In this document: in pieces, positions 46,380-55,407 of the stretch
How positions within the stretch are numbered: position 1 is the first letter of the stretch
Layout: the number at the start of each line of letters is the position of its first letter
The notes under the pieces: generated by a model
The model's input: the letters and a program-made list of their open reading frames with translations, nothing else
Told to the model about the DNA's origin: nothing
Database searches by the model: none
DNA from: Pseudomonadales bacterium
Lineage (GTDB): Bacteria > Pseudomonadota > Gammaproteobacteria > Pseudomonadales > Pseudohongiellaceae
Length of the DNA: 64,000 nucleotides
Reading direction: 5' to 3'
Assembly: GCA_012103535.1 (NCBI GenBank)
Contig: WLWQ01000001.1
Location: forward strand, 1,494,280 to 1,558,279
Position numbers and translations under genes: made by a program

Positions 46380-46958
46380 TTACTGACTTCTAGGTGGTGG
46401 CGGGGTCCAATCGCAGCTTGCACAATTTGGGTCGACGTCATTTTGCGCCATCACCTCAAAGATAAAATCCCGCCACACGTCATTGGGTTGCCAAACCGTA
46501 TTCATGTCGGCTTTTGCGTCTTCTACTGACACATCATCATAGATAACTCGATAGAGAAAACTAAATGCTGTTGCTCGAGCATTTACCTGGCAATGCAATA
46601 AAGTCTTCTTGTCACGGTTTCGCTCCATCGCGTCGGCAAAGGCATAGAATTCATCCGGTAAGGGATTCGAAAAATCTACTGGAACCTGCATGTATTCCAT
46701 ACCCAATTGTTTTACTACCTGATCAGCATCTGGCAGCGCATTGGGGTTATTGGTAAATGCAATATAGACAACGCGCTCGAACCCGTTGTCGGCAACAGCT
46801 TGAAATTGTTCTCGTGTGGGTTGGCCGGCACTGGCGAATCTATCGCTGTACTGGCGGAAATTAGTAATCTCTGCCAATGCGGGAGCAGGTTCTTCTACGG
46901 CGAAAGACACCGATGTAAACAAAGACAAGGCTATAATCCCGAAAACTAGTTTTTTCAT
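46380..46958 (-). CDS. Exported protein-tyrosine-phosphatase-like protein
   Basis: A 192-residue protein with a signal peptide (SVSFA). The fold matches the PTP-like beta-lactamase-hydrolase group: FRQYSDRFASAGQPTREQFQAVADNGFERVVYI precedes the P-loop LHCQVNARAT. The loop reads His122-Cys123-x4-Arg128, one residue shorter than the usual C-x5-R. Residues downstream (FSFLYRV) are family-like. Catalysis is therefore uncertain, though the same variant may be normal in this subgroup. It should be periplasmic. Confidence 0.75.
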   Translation of the reverse strand: MKKLVFGIIALSLFTSVSFAVEEPAPALAEITNFRQYSDRFASAGQPTREQFQAVADNGFERVVYIAFTNNPNALPDADQVVKQLGMEYMQVPVDFSNPLPDEFYAFADAMERNRDKKTLLHCQVNARATAFSFLYRVIYDDVSVEDAKADMNTVWQPNDVWRDFIFEVMAQNDVDPNCASCDWTPPPPRSQ

Positions 46959-47068
46959 TATCGCTCCATTTTGTGCAAAATCAGTATTTAGGCTGGAATA
47001 CCCAGATACTATAACAAACGGACCGAGTTATAACCCCTAGAAGAGGCGCGACCCAGTGTCGCAGCGGA

Positions 47069-47992
47069 ATGAAGGAAGAAATCCTAGATAACAAGCGGCA
47101 TCAGCACACCTTCGGTCAGGATCTGAAACGACCCGGTGAATTCCGAACTTTAGTCGTGATCGCAATAACTGCCAGTATGATGGTAGTGGAAATTGCAGCA
47201 GGCTTAGCCTTCGGTTCCATGGCCCTGCTTGCAGACGGATTGCATATGGGCAGCCACGCCGTCGCGCTTGGAATTAGTGCTTTCGCCTATGTCTATGCCC
47301 GCCGCCATGCCCACAATGAGCGTTACAGTTTTGGTACAGGAAAAGTAAACACACTCGGCGGTTACACCGGTGCAATTTTATTGGCCGTATTTGCGTCAAT
47401 GATGGCCTTTGAAAGTGTAGTGCGCTTGTTTAATCCTGTGGAGATCGCTTTTAACCAGGCAATCTTTGTTGCCGTACTAGGCTTAATCGTTAATGGTGCT
47501 TCGGTATTTATTCTCGATGTTGGTCACGATCACGAACATGATCACCACGGTCACGATCATCATCACGATCACAATCTAAAATCTGCCTATCTGCACGTAT
47601 TGGCAGATGCGCTTACTTCACTATTAGCCATCTTTGCCCTGTTGATCGGAAAATATTTCGGTGCAGTGTGGATGGATCCTGTTATGGGAATCGTTGGCGC
47701 TATTCTGGTGGCTCGATGGTCGATTGGCTTATAAAAATCAACCAGCGCAATATTGTTGGACGAGCAGGCTTCCGATCAAACCCGTAAAGATATTCGGGAA
47801 GTTATAGAAGCCGATGCAGATAACCGCATTGTGGATCTGCATATTTGGACTGTCGGCCCAGGAGTTTTCTCGGCAATAATTTCAATTGTATCGCGAAAGC
47901 CAATGCAACCTGATCATTACAAACTAATGATTGAGGAACATATAAAGTTGCATCATCTGAGTGTGGAAGTTCATGCTTACGATGAAAACTAA
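47069..47992 (+). pseudogene. CDF-family metal exporter broken by one in-frame TAA
   Basis: A cation diffusion facilitator of the DmeF/CzcD type that exports Zn, Co or Ni. Transmembrane helices with MALLADGLHMGSHAVAL (metal-site HxxxD variant), a His-rich loop of about 18 residues near residue 151, and SAYLHVLADALTSLLAI with the second metal site are clear. After ARWSIGL a TAA (47732-47734) stops the frame. The same frame then continues KSTSAILLDEQASDQ to the full cytoplasmic domain ending VEVHAYDEN. A TTA to TAA change would explain it. As written, the membrane part loses its C-terminal domain. A sequence error is possible. Confidence 0.85.
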
Positions 47993-48060
47993 AAGTTGTC
48001 CTAGATTACAGCTGCTTCTGTAAACTTAAACGATCAACAATAAACACTTCTTAAATAGCA

Positions 48061-48094
48061 AACGGCGAGCATAGTAGAATCCATACTCGCCGTT
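48061..48094 (-). terminator. Stem-loop downstream of the Tat amidohydrolase
   Basis: AACGGCGAG and CTCGCCGTT form a 9-bp stem around a 16-nt loop, between the convergent CDF and amidohydrolase genes. The T run is weak on both strands. Confidence 0.45.
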
Positions 48095-48137
48095 CTGTGG
48101 TTGCTATTGAAGCTAACTAATCAAGCCAGCGAATTGC

Positions 48138-49610
48138 TTAGCCACCCCATTTCAGAAAATTCAGGAACTCTCTCCTGTTTTTTGGTCCGTAAGTTAAGAA
48201 ATTAGGTTGCGGATCTTCCTGATACGCCAGTTTTTCTTCTGTCACGAAATCGGTTGAAGTTAGCGCTCTCACTTCAGCTTCATCAATGCCATAAGGTCGC
48301 GTCGCATTTAAGCCAAACACTTTCCTTCGCAACTGTGGAGTAATTTCTGGATAGCCGTAGCGCTCCTGAAATTCTTCGGATATCTGAAAAGTTCTGAAGG
48401 CCTGAATCTGATCCTGGGGCGAGCCATACCATATGGAGTCTGTACCCCAAAGCACATTATCTTCTCCACAATAGGTGAATAGCTTGCCAAGTGCATGGGC
48501 CGCATTGTCTGGATCGCGCATCAATAGGCGCCAGGTGCTTCCTAATTCAGCATAGACATTGGAGTTCGGTGCCACTTCGTTATCCACTAAGGATTGAATA
48601 AGCGTGTCGACTCCGTCACGCCCCGCTCCGTCTTCAAATTCACGCTCGTCATTACTACTCACAAAACTGGAGTGATAAATTAGGAAGTTCATATCAGGAA
48701 ACATTTTCGCCACGATACCTACGTCGCTCGACTGACTGTGCTCATAAGATCTGGGTCCGAAAGGCAAGCCTTTGTGGATACAAATATTGCGTACGCCCAG
48801 GCGTTGCGCGCGTTCAATCATCGCTATGCCAGGATCATCATTAAGAAAGAAGCCAATGCCTCCCGGTCCATACTGGGTATAGGTTTTGAATGCCGAGATG
48901 TTCCAGTTCTCTGCCAGTTCATCCATGGCTTCTAAATCACCCTCCTGATTCGGATTTACCCGGCCATGAATCATTAAGCGTTTACTGCCATCTAACTCGG
49001 CGACAATTTGTCTGGTTTTGTCTGCATCTTCGATAGTGACAGGTTCAGTTTCTCGAGTGGAAGGAACGAAAGACAACACCATGATGTCGGTATCGCTGTC
49101 GAGAAAAATGTCTTTGATAAATTCACTTTCCGACAGACAATTCATATAGCCGCGATCGCCGCCGGTATTACCTGCTTCACAGCGTGCCTTCTCCATGCCC
49201 GCGTAGGGTCTCGCGTCCGGTGGAATGCGGCTTAGCCAATCCCCTTCCGGATTCACATAATGCCCCTGCACATCGAAGATAAACTCACCGCCACCCACTT
49301 CCGCATTGGCAGAATCATTGTCCAAAGCGCTTTCCTGGGCGATCTCGTAATAGCCACCGGTTTTACCGTGATAGGCATTCGCATGGTTCATCGCTAAGAG
49401 GGTGCTGGCCGCGCCGCAGCTCGAGACCAGAAATTGACGGCGGGATTGTCCTTTGCGCTTGGCGTTATCCGTTGCCCAATCCATAGCAAGTTTATTACCT
49501 TCCGCATTGCATTCCGATATCGGCAGCGGCTCATACTCGCCATTGGAAGTACTATCGATTTTGATAGGTAGCCTGAGGCCTTCTTTATCTAAGGGATCTA
49601 TTTTTGCCAT
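48138..49610 (-). CDS. Tat-exported amidohydrolase (amidohydrolase_2 type)
   Basis: A 490-residue TIM-barrel hydrolase. A twin-arginine motif SRRQFLVSSCGAAS is preceded by about 55 residues, a long n-region sometimes seen in Tat substrates. The barrel shows FDVQGHYVNPEG, ICIHKGLPFG, FLIYHSS and VLWGTDSIWYG; the His and Asp residues match metal-ligand positions of amidohydrolase_2 proteins, although the classic HxH at the first strand reads GHY. It probably acts on a C-N or C-C bond in a periplasmic substrate. It sits 24 bp after the penicillin acylase gene, suggesting a shared transcript. Confidence 0.85.
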   Translation of the reverse strand: MAKIDPLDKEGLRLPIKIDSTSNGEYEPLPISECNAEGNKLAMDWATDNAKRKGQSRRQFLVSSCGAASTLLAMNHANAYHGKTGGYYEIAQESALDNDSANAEVGGGEFIFDVQGHYVNPEGDWLSRIPPDARPYAGMEKARCEAGNTGGDRGYMNCLSESEFIKDIFLDSDTDIMVLSFVPSTRETEPVTIEDADKTRQIVAELDGSKRLMIHGRVNPNQEGDLEAMDELAENWNISAFKTYTQYGPGGIGFFLNDDPGIAMIERAQRLGVRNICIHKGLPFGPRSYEHSQSSDVGIVAKMFPDMNFLIYHSSFVSSNDEREFEDGAGRDGVDTLIQSLVDNEVAPNSNVYAELGSTWRLLMRDPDNAAHALGKLFTYCGEDNVLWGTDSIWYGSPQDQIQAFRTFQISEEFQERYGYPEITPQLRRKVFGLNATRPYGIDEAEVRALTSTDFVTEEKLAYQEDPQPNFLTYGPKNRREFLNFLKWGG

Positions 49611-49634
49611 TGGTTCTGCCTCTTTATTACTTTT

Positions 49635-52064
49635 TTAATTCGATGGATTTAATTCCAGCTTTTCATGCAGCACGGTTTCTATCTTATTGCGGGAATAGAA
49701 TGCTGGGAATACTTTATCGTTAGCCCATAGCTCAAACAGGTTGTCATACAAAAGACTATCAGGATCACCAACTTGACCAGGCGTATTCATGCCCAAGGTG
49801 TTATCCCAATCTCGCGTATCTATGAAAATTCGAAAAGACGCACCTGACGTTTGATTGTCGCCACTGCCGGTGTTGCCCACTGTAAAACCATTACCGCCTC
49901 TTGGTGCCGGCCCGACATTGAGCCTGTCTCTCAGCTCATCGTTTACTGCAGGCCCTAAAGGATGGCGAATAATTGCGTGTTTGTAATCTTCCTGACCATA
50001 AACCCAGTCTTCAACATTAGGTCCAAGTTTTTCCCGCAAATTCGCGATGCCTTGCTCTAAAGTGCGCAACAAAAATTCATCGCGCCCGCCAATAGGATCA
50101 TCACCGAAATCGCCGTCAGGTGCTAACAGCATATCTATCGTGGTTTTCATGCCAACGGAAAGGTAACTCTGGGCTACTTCCGGCACTTTCAATAACTCAA
50201 TGTTATCCAGCAATTGTCTTTCGAAGGCGACATAGATGCCTGCCTCAATCGAATCCTTGTCCAGCACATAGTCCCAGTTAAGCAGCATTTGACGAGCCTG
50301 CTCTACCTGAGGATTTTGCGCTTCGAGATCTCGAAAGAATGGAATCAGACTTCGCGCAGGGATGGAAAGGTAGTCATGTTGTAGTTCGATCATGTCAGTC
50401 ATGTTGAACTTTTTACCAGAGCCTAATACTTCACTGCCCCGTGCCCAGCGAAATGGATCGGTCCAGGTATAACCAATGGCATCTAAATAGGGAAAGTCTG
50501 GCGGCGTGTAGTTACTGTTAGAGGTTTCGATAAATCCGCGGGCAGGATTGTATTCGTGGGGTTTAGCTTTGATTGGGAGATAGCCATCCCATTCGTAACG
50601 ACCATCTCCAGATACCGGCACCATGCCACTGAAGTTGCGACGAATCGGAGCAATTCCAACCGCTTGCCAACCGATATTGCCTTCACGGTCTGCCCAGATC
50701 ATATTTTCGCCGGGGATGTTGCTGAAGTTGGAAGCTTCTCGAAACTCTTCCCAGGTCTTGGCCTGATCCATACGCAAGGAGGCCAGATATGGTGCGCCAC
50801 CTACTTCCATCCAGGCTGGGCGAACGGCATAGGCCAGATTGTTTTCGCTATCTTGAAAACTGACTGGACCATGGCGAGTGTATTTCAAATCCACTGTTAC
50901 TGGATCGGCACCTTTTACATTGAAAGTTTCGGTGATGACTCGCATCTCTTCCCATTGACCGTTATAGAGATACTGGTTTGGATTAGCGGGATTAGTTTCG
51001 TAGACATAAAGATCTTCACCGTCGGTATTGAAAACCGTAAGACCCCAGGCGCCATATTCATTATGGCCGATGGAAATTCCAGGAATTTCTGGCTCGCCGC
51101 CACCGATAACGTTCCAACCAGGCCCTATTAAATGGGCCCAGTAACGTAATGATGGCACTGCCTGACTGCGATGAGGATCATTAATCATCATGGGCCAGCC
51201 ATCTTGGGTTAAGTCACCACTTACCACCCAATTATTACTGCCAATATCGTCGATGCTGCGTTTTTGCAGTTCTCGCTCTTCTTCGGTGAGAACAGCGGCG
51301 ATACTTTCGAAGTCAGTGTCTCCGTTGCGGTACTGAGCTAAAACAATGTCGTCAGGTTGAAAGCGAATCGTTCTTCGATAACTGGTATATAAATGAAGCA
51401 CGTCGTTGCGCAGTAGTGAATCGCAATTAATTTTTTCATCCAGTGTGAGAATTGGATCATGAGGATGAAAGTAACGCAGCTCTCTTACTTTATCTTCACC
51501 AATTGTACAGACTGCGCGACCGGTATTTAGCTCCAATCCAATATTGCCCAACAAACCCTGATGCCTGGAAATTACAACTTCTGGTGTCCAGGGTTGCGGT
51601 TGAATGCCTAATAGATGAAAAGGCAGTGGTAAGTCTTCCGGCGCTTGCATTGCTTCATCGATATAGGCATTCACGCCATCTACAAAGGCAGTAATTATTT
51701 CCACGCCATTGGGATGATAGTGATTCATCTCCTGGGTCATGTCGCCACGAAATTTAAACAGCCGCGTACCATGATCGCGGTCGATCGCTCTAGGGCCAAG
51801 AATCTCTGCCGTAGTTCCAGTTGCTTGAGCGCGCCAAATTTCAAATTGGAACAGCCTATCTCTCGCTGCGTTGTAACCTTGAGCAAAAAATAAGTCGTGT
51901 TCTGTTTCGGCATAGATGTGAGAGATGCCCCAGCGGTCTTTCAATATTTCGACGGTTTGTTGTAAGCCCTCAACTTCGATTCTTTCTGAGGATTGGGAGA
52001 AGGCGGAATTGCAAAGGAAAAGCGTAAATATGCAAATGAAGGTCTTACGTACGGCAGCGGTCAT
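49635..52064 (-). CDS. Penicillin acylase family N-terminal nucleophile hydrolase
   Basis: An 809-residue exported precursor (signal ending SAFSQ). The maturation site is seen as GSNNWVVSG, where Ser276 would become the N-terminal nucleophile after autocleavage between Gly and Ser. Upstream lies the alpha chain with VEILKDRWGISHIYAE; downstream is the beta chain with NDPHRSQAVPSLRYWAHL and GISIGHNEYGAWGLTV. The family hydrolyses amide bonds of penicillins, acyl-homoserine lactones and other acylamides. Together with the amidohydrolase it may degrade an acylated signal or amide. Confidence 0.93.
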   Translation of the reverse strand: MTAAVRKTFICIFTLFLCNSAFSQSSERIEVEGLQQTVEILKDRWGISHIYAETEHDLFFAQGYNAARDRLFQFEIWRAQATGTTAEILGPRAIDRDHGTRLFKFRGDMTQEMNHYHPNGVEIITAFVDGVNAYIDEAMQAPEDLPLPFHLLGIQPQPWTPEVVISRHQGLLGNIGLELNTGRAVCTIGEDKVRELRYFHPHDPILTLDEKINCDSLLRNDVLHLYTSYRRTIRFQPDDIVLAQYRNGDTDFESIAAVLTEEERELQKRSIDDIGSNNWVVSGDLTQDGWPMMINDPHRSQAVPSLRYWAHLIGPGWNVIGGGEPEIPGISIGHNEYGAWGLTVFNTDGEDLYVYETNPANPNQYLYNGQWEEMRVITETFNVKGADPVTVDLKYTRHGPVSFQDSENNLAYAVRPAWMEVGGAPYLASLRMDQAKTWEEFREASNFSNIPGENMIWADREGNIGWQAVGIAPIRRNFSGMVPVSGDGRYEWDGYLPIKAKPHEYNPARGFIETSNSNYTPPDFPYLDAIGYTWTDPFRWARGSEVLGSGKKFNMTDMIELQHDYLSIPARSLIPFFRDLEAQNPQVEQARQMLLNWDYVLDKDSIEAGIYVAFERQLLDNIELLKVPEVAQSYLSVGMKTTIDMLLAPDGDFGDDPIGGRDEFLLRTLEQGIANLREKLGPNVEDWVYGQEDYKHAIIRHPLGPAVNDELRDRLNVGPAPRGGNGFTVGNTGSGDNQTSGASFRIFIDTRDWDNTLGMNTPGQVGDPDSLLYDNLFELWANDKVFPAFYSRNKIETVLHEKLELNPSN

Positions 52065-52203
52065 TTCGGAATCCTTAATCGTACTCTTTTATTATTCTGG
52101 CTTTGATTAGTACAGGTAGAGCCCCTTTTCATGGGCTTTCCAGCCTATTGCGCTGATTTAGCGAAAAAGGAATCCAACTATACCGCAGAAAAGTCGAATC
52201 GAG

Positions 52204-52608
52204 CTAGGACACACTCTCAATTTCGGTGAGCAGCTTCAGGGCGAGTTCCGCTTTTTCTGCTGGTACGAATACGTGGTCATGAAAATGGGCGGCAACGACA
52301 TTGGCTGGAATGCCATGGGCAGCGAGTTTATTCGCTACGGCTGCGGTAAATCCAACGGCATCGAGACTAGAATGGACCGAGAGAGTAATACCTTTAAATA
52401 CTGATTCGTAGTCGAGTTGTGCTGAGTCGGCTTGTTGCTGCGCAAGAAGAAGGCTTAAGCCTTCTTCTTCCTGGTAACTGGAGAGAGGATTTAGCTCTGT
52501 AAAATCACCGTAAGAACCGTCGGCGACAGTGCAAAACACATAATCCCCTTCGAGTAATTTCGGTTGCATTAAGGCAAGCAACTTATCCAGTTCGGTTTCA
52601 CCTGCCAC
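52204..52608 (-). CDS. ACT-domain protein
   Basis: A 134-residue cytosolic protein with two small ACT-like units, the second at FKGITLSVHSSLDAVGFTAAVANKLAAHGIPANVVAAHFHDHVFVP. This order is that of the short ACT proteins annotated as DUF2241 type, which may bind amino acids. No enzyme is fused. It lies 31 bp from the next gene and is likely independent. Confidence 0.8.
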   Translation of the reverse strand: MAGETELDKLLALMQPKLLEGDYVFCTVADGSYGDFTELNPLSSYQEEEGLSLLLAQQQADSAQLDYESVFKGITLSVHSSLDAVGFTAAVANKLAAHGIPANVVAAHFHDHVFVPAEKAELALKLLTEIESVS

Positions 52609-52639
52609 TTTTCAATCCCCCTCTTAATTCAGCAAGGAC

Positions 52640-53506
52640 CTATTCGATTTCGGCTGAGATCTCTTCAAAGAATCCTGGAATACTTCTCTGCATAAACAAA
52701 CCATTTTCTGCCTGAGTCCAGCTTAGATTTCGATCTCTAATTTCATCAGGTGCATCATCGGCATTTAAGCCATTGCGGATTAAGTTTGCCATGTGATCTC
52801 TTACTGCTTCCATCTGGTTGCGGAAGCTCAATACATCCCGGCGATTCATTATCGTGCCATGACCAGGGATCGCAGTATCAAAATCTAACGAAAGAATGTT
52901 GTTCATGGTGCCTACCCAACCACGACTCGATCCACCATTACCGTAATCGATAAAAGGCGCAATGCCATGTAACAGATCACCACCATGAACTGTCTTTAAA
53001 TCGGGAAAATAAACAACAGAGTCACCGTTGGTGTGACCCCTGCCCATATGATAGACCTGCACTTCAACTCCACCGAGGAAGACTGAGGTTTCATCGTTGT
53101 AAATGATTCGAGGCAGTCCATCTTGATTTCCTCGTATCATATTTTCTCTAGCATTCTTGTGAGCAATCACTTCAGCTATGGGAAGAAAGCCGGCATTACT
53201 ACCGCTGTGATCACCATGATGATGGGTATTGATCACATAACGCACCGGTAGATCACTGACACTTGCTACCAGGGACTGAATCTCATCGAAGTCTTGCGGA
53301 AATTTATCATCGATAAGAATTACGCCTGCGGAGGTTAATCGAACGCCGATGTTTCCTCCTGGCCCGGTAATCATATGCAGCCCATCTTTAACTTCTTCTA
53401 TTGCTAATCGATTCTGCGCGCTGCTAAGCGAAGAAAAAACGACAATTGCAAGCAGTGAAGCAGAGAGACAGAATTTTTTAGTTAGCTCAACTATTTTCTT
53501 ATTCAT
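52640..53506 (-). CDS. Exported metallo-beta-lactamase-fold hydrolase
   Basis: An MBL-fold protein of about 288 residues with a signal peptide ending SSAQ. It has the metal motif THHHGDHSG (HxHxDH), PDLKTVHGGDLLHG with the third and bridging ligands, and PGHGTIMN. Such exported MBL proteins act on periplasmic esters or thioesters and are often near quinoproteins. The start at MNKKIVEL is chosen because GGGTGA precedes it and it gives a good signal peptide; an earlier in-frame Met adds a hydrophilic stretch. Confidence 0.88.
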   Translation of the reverse strand: MNKKIVELTKKFCLSASLLAIVVFSSLSSAQNRLAIEEVKDGLHMITGPGGNIGVRLTSAGVILIDDKFPQDFDEIQSLVASVSDLPVRYVINTHHHGDHSGSNAGFLPIAEVIAHKNARENMIRGNQDGLPRIIYNDETSVFLGGVEVQVYHMGRGHTNGDSVVYFPDLKTVHGGDLLHGIAPFIDYGNGGSSRGWVGTMNNILSLDFDTAIPGHGTIMNRRDVLSFRNQMEAVRDHMANLIRNGLNADDAPDEIRDRNLSWTQAENGLFMQRSIPGFFEEISAEIE

Positions 53507-53589
53507 ATATTCACCCAATAGAATGTCTTTGATAAAAAAATTGGTGGACCCACATAAGTACACCACTGCATAGTTTGACGCAATTAATT

Positions 53590-54036
53590 CTATGACGGTG
53601 CTGGAAAAGATTGTTTAAAAGTGAATGCGGTAGCGCTTGGTCCGTTTGCATGTAATAACTCAAGCTTTTCTTTTGCCTGCTCGAGGGTTGGCAATTCCTT
53701 TACTGGCAACCACCATAAAACAACCGATGCTTGCCGCATCATCTCAAACCAATCCTTACGCCGACTCATAATCTTGGCATGATCAGATCGATAGACATAA
53801 TCATGCAATGCCTCCACATCTTCCCAGACTGACAGATTCACTAGAATGTCATCGCCAAAGGGCCTGAATGCTGTAGCATCACCATCATCCGACTGTAGGC
53901 GCCAAACATAACCTGGTGCGGATTCGGCAGCCGCGTTTATACGATCTAAGTTTGCCACAAAGTCAGCCAGCTCTGGTGAATCAATTGGTGCCAGCATGGT
54001 TGCAATGTTTAATTGAGCTAGATGGTATTGGGACAT
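53590..54036 (-). CDS. DUF3291 family protein
   Basis: A 148-residue protein matching the DUF3291 pattern: YHLAQLNIATMLAPIDSPELADFVANLDRINAAAESAPGYVWRL, then FRPFGDDILVNLSVWEDVEALHDYVYRSDHAKIMSRR and VVLWWLPV. The fold resembles heme-degrading/ABM barrels; function is unknown. It is 9 bp downstream of the VOC gene in a tightly packed run. Confidence 0.85.
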   Translation of the reverse strand: MSQYHLAQLNIATMLAPIDSPELADFVANLDRINAAAESAPGYVWRLQSDDGDATAFRPFGDDILVNLSVWEDVEALHDYVYRSDHAKIMSRRKDWFEMMRQASVVLWWLPVKELPTLEQAKEKLELLHANGPSATAFTFKQSFPAPS

Positions 54037-54045
54037 AATCCTAAA

Positions 54046-54408
54046 TTACTCATACCAGATTTCGATTTCGTACCCATCGGGATCCAACAAATACAGATAG
54101 GGACAGCCTGGAGCAAACTCGCCAGTACTCTTTACGGTTGCACCAGCTTCTTCTGCGCTTCTATTTGCATGAGTAATATCATCAGGCGATTGTAGGCGAA
54201 AACCGAAGTGGCTTATTCCACCGACTTTCCCTGCCAGCTCAGACTTAACAAAGGCGAGGACATCTTTCTCGCCAGGACCTAAAACCTGAATACTGCTCTC
54301 GTCGCGAAAATACTCTTTTACTCCCAGCAACTTTTCATAAAAAGCTAATGACACATCTGGATCGCGAACTTCGAGATTTAAATGAGTCAACCCATGAGTA
54401 TTTATCAT
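54046..54408 (-). CDS. Glyoxalase/VOC-fold protein (FosA-like)
   Basis: A 120-residue VOC protein with GLTHLNLEVRDPDVSLAFYEKLLGVKEYF (metal His), GGISHFGFRLQ (His) and YLYLLDPDGYEIEIWYE (metal Glu), so a metal site is complete. The single-domain form resembles FosA and related thiol transferases or dioxygenases, but the substrate is not known. It neighbours a GST in the same run, pointing to detoxification of electrophiles. Confidence 0.85.
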   Translation of the reverse strand: MINTHGLTHLNLEVRDPDVSLAFYEKLLGVKEYFRDESSIQVLGPGEKDVLAFVKSELAGKVGGISHFGFRLQSPDDITHANRSAEEAGATVKSTGEFAPGCPYLYLLDPDGYEIEIWYE

Positions 54409-54424
54409 CGAGCATACTCCTTTA

Positions 54425-55057
54425 TCATTTTGCAGCTTCCTGTTGCTTACTCCGCTCTTCGTTTAATTGTTGCGAGCGAATTGCCGCGGGTCGCTGCATT
54501 AAGTTTGCAACATATTCTTCAAATCTCGGGCGCTTCTCGAGTGCACCGAACATCATCGCCCAGTGTAATGTCGATCCGACTTGCACATCTGCTGCCATAA
54601 ATTCATCACCGCAAATATACTCGCTCTTGGACAAGGCAATCTCCAACGCAGCAATCACATCTTCTGCCTTGCCATAGCCTATAGACATTTCTCTTTCAGG
54701 CGGGACTTGCCATTCAAATCCTTTAACTGTCATTAAAAGCTCAAGGGGACCGGAAGCGAAATGAAGCCAACGGTAAAAATTTGCTAACTGCTCTGAGCCG
54801 GGAGCAGGCATAAGCGATTTTTCCGGATAGCTAGCAGCCAGGTAAGAGATAATGGCAGCACACTCTGTGACTACCGTGCCTTTATGCACTACTGTAGGCA
54901 CTTTTCCCATAGGATTAATAGCGAGATATTCCGGACTCTTCATCTTTTCGCCATAATCCATCCAGTTGGTTTCATAAGGCTCGCCGAGTTCCTCCAGCAT
55001 CCAATGCACTATGCCGCCTCGAGATTGTGGATTTGTATAAAATTGAATGTCACTCAT
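54425..55057 (-). CDS. Glutathione S-transferase
   Basis: A 210-residue protein with the thioredoxin-fold N-terminal domain: YTNPQSRGGIVHWMLEELGEPYE holds the active-site Ser/Arg stretch, and MGKVPTVVHKGTVVTECAAIISYLA the glutathione-binding cis-Pro and GSH-contact region. An all-helical C-terminal domain starts near residue 85. It conjugates or reduces electrophiles with glutathione. It lies 12 bp from the SMR gene and 16 bp from the VOC gene. Confidence 0.92.
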   Translation of the reverse strand: MSDIQFYTNPQSRGGIVHWMLEELGEPYETNWMDYGEKMKSPEYLAINPMGKVPTVVHKGTVVTECAAIISYLAASYPEKSLMPAPGSEQLANFYRWLHFASGPLELLMTVKGFEWQVPPEREMSIGYGKAEDVIAALEIALSKSEYICGDEFMAADVQVGSTLHWAMMFGALEKRPRFEEYVANLMQRPAAIRSQQLNEERSKQQEAAK

Positions 55058-55069
55058 AATATTTCCCCC

Positions 55070-55402
55070 TCAATGTGCAACTGATTCTGAAAAACTGTAC
55101 ACAACAATAACACCCGCGACGATGAGAAGTATCCCTATAATCGCCGCCACATCTAGTTTCTGATTGAACGCGATCCATCCAATTAATGTGATCAAGGCAA
55201 CACCGACTCCTGACCAGATAGCATAAGCCATGCCCACTGGAATAGTGCGGAGAGTTAATGACAGAAAATAAAATGCTGAACTGTATCCAACCGCCACAAT
55301 AATAGAAGGAATTAGTACAGTGAATCCTTCGCTGGCTTTTAACGCCGATGTTGCGATGACTTCTGACACAATAGCGACCAATAGAAACATCCAGTTATTC
55401 AT
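55070..55402 (-). CDS. Small multidrug resistance (SMR) transporter
   Basis: A 110-residue protein with four helices and the SMR signature. The essential Glu14 is in LLVAIVSEVIATSALKASEGF, and YFLSLTLRTIPVGMAYAIWSGVGV is the conserved loop-helix. It exports cationic drugs, or guanidinium in the related subgroup, by proton exchange, acting as a dimer. EmrE-type substrates cannot be separated here from the Gdx-type on sequence alone. Confidence 0.93.
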   Translation of the reverse strand: MNNWMFLLVAIVSEVIATSALKASEGFTVLIPSIIVAVGYSSAFYFLSLTLRTIPVGMAYAIWSGVGVALITLIGWIAFNQKLDVAAIIGILLIVAGVIVVYSFSESVAH

Positions 55403-55407
55403 ATAAA

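Noticed and set aside
47521..47580. His-codon repeat in the CDF gene as a DNA repeat or CRISPR-like element
   Set aside because: It encodes the His-rich metal-binding loop expected in this transporter family.
7164..47734. Stop codon reassignment or pyrrolysine use to explain the two in-frame stops
   Set aside because: Two different stops are involved, both are used as normal terminators in other genes here, and no supporting machinery is visible.
47753..47992. Separate small gene after the CDF exporter
   Set aside because: It is in the same frame as the exporter and encodes its missing cytoplasmic domain, so it is treated as part of the broken gene.
53535..53556. TTGGTGGACCCAC near the MBL gene as another FadR-type site
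   Set aside because: The right half-site is imperfect and the match is isolated from the alginate genes.
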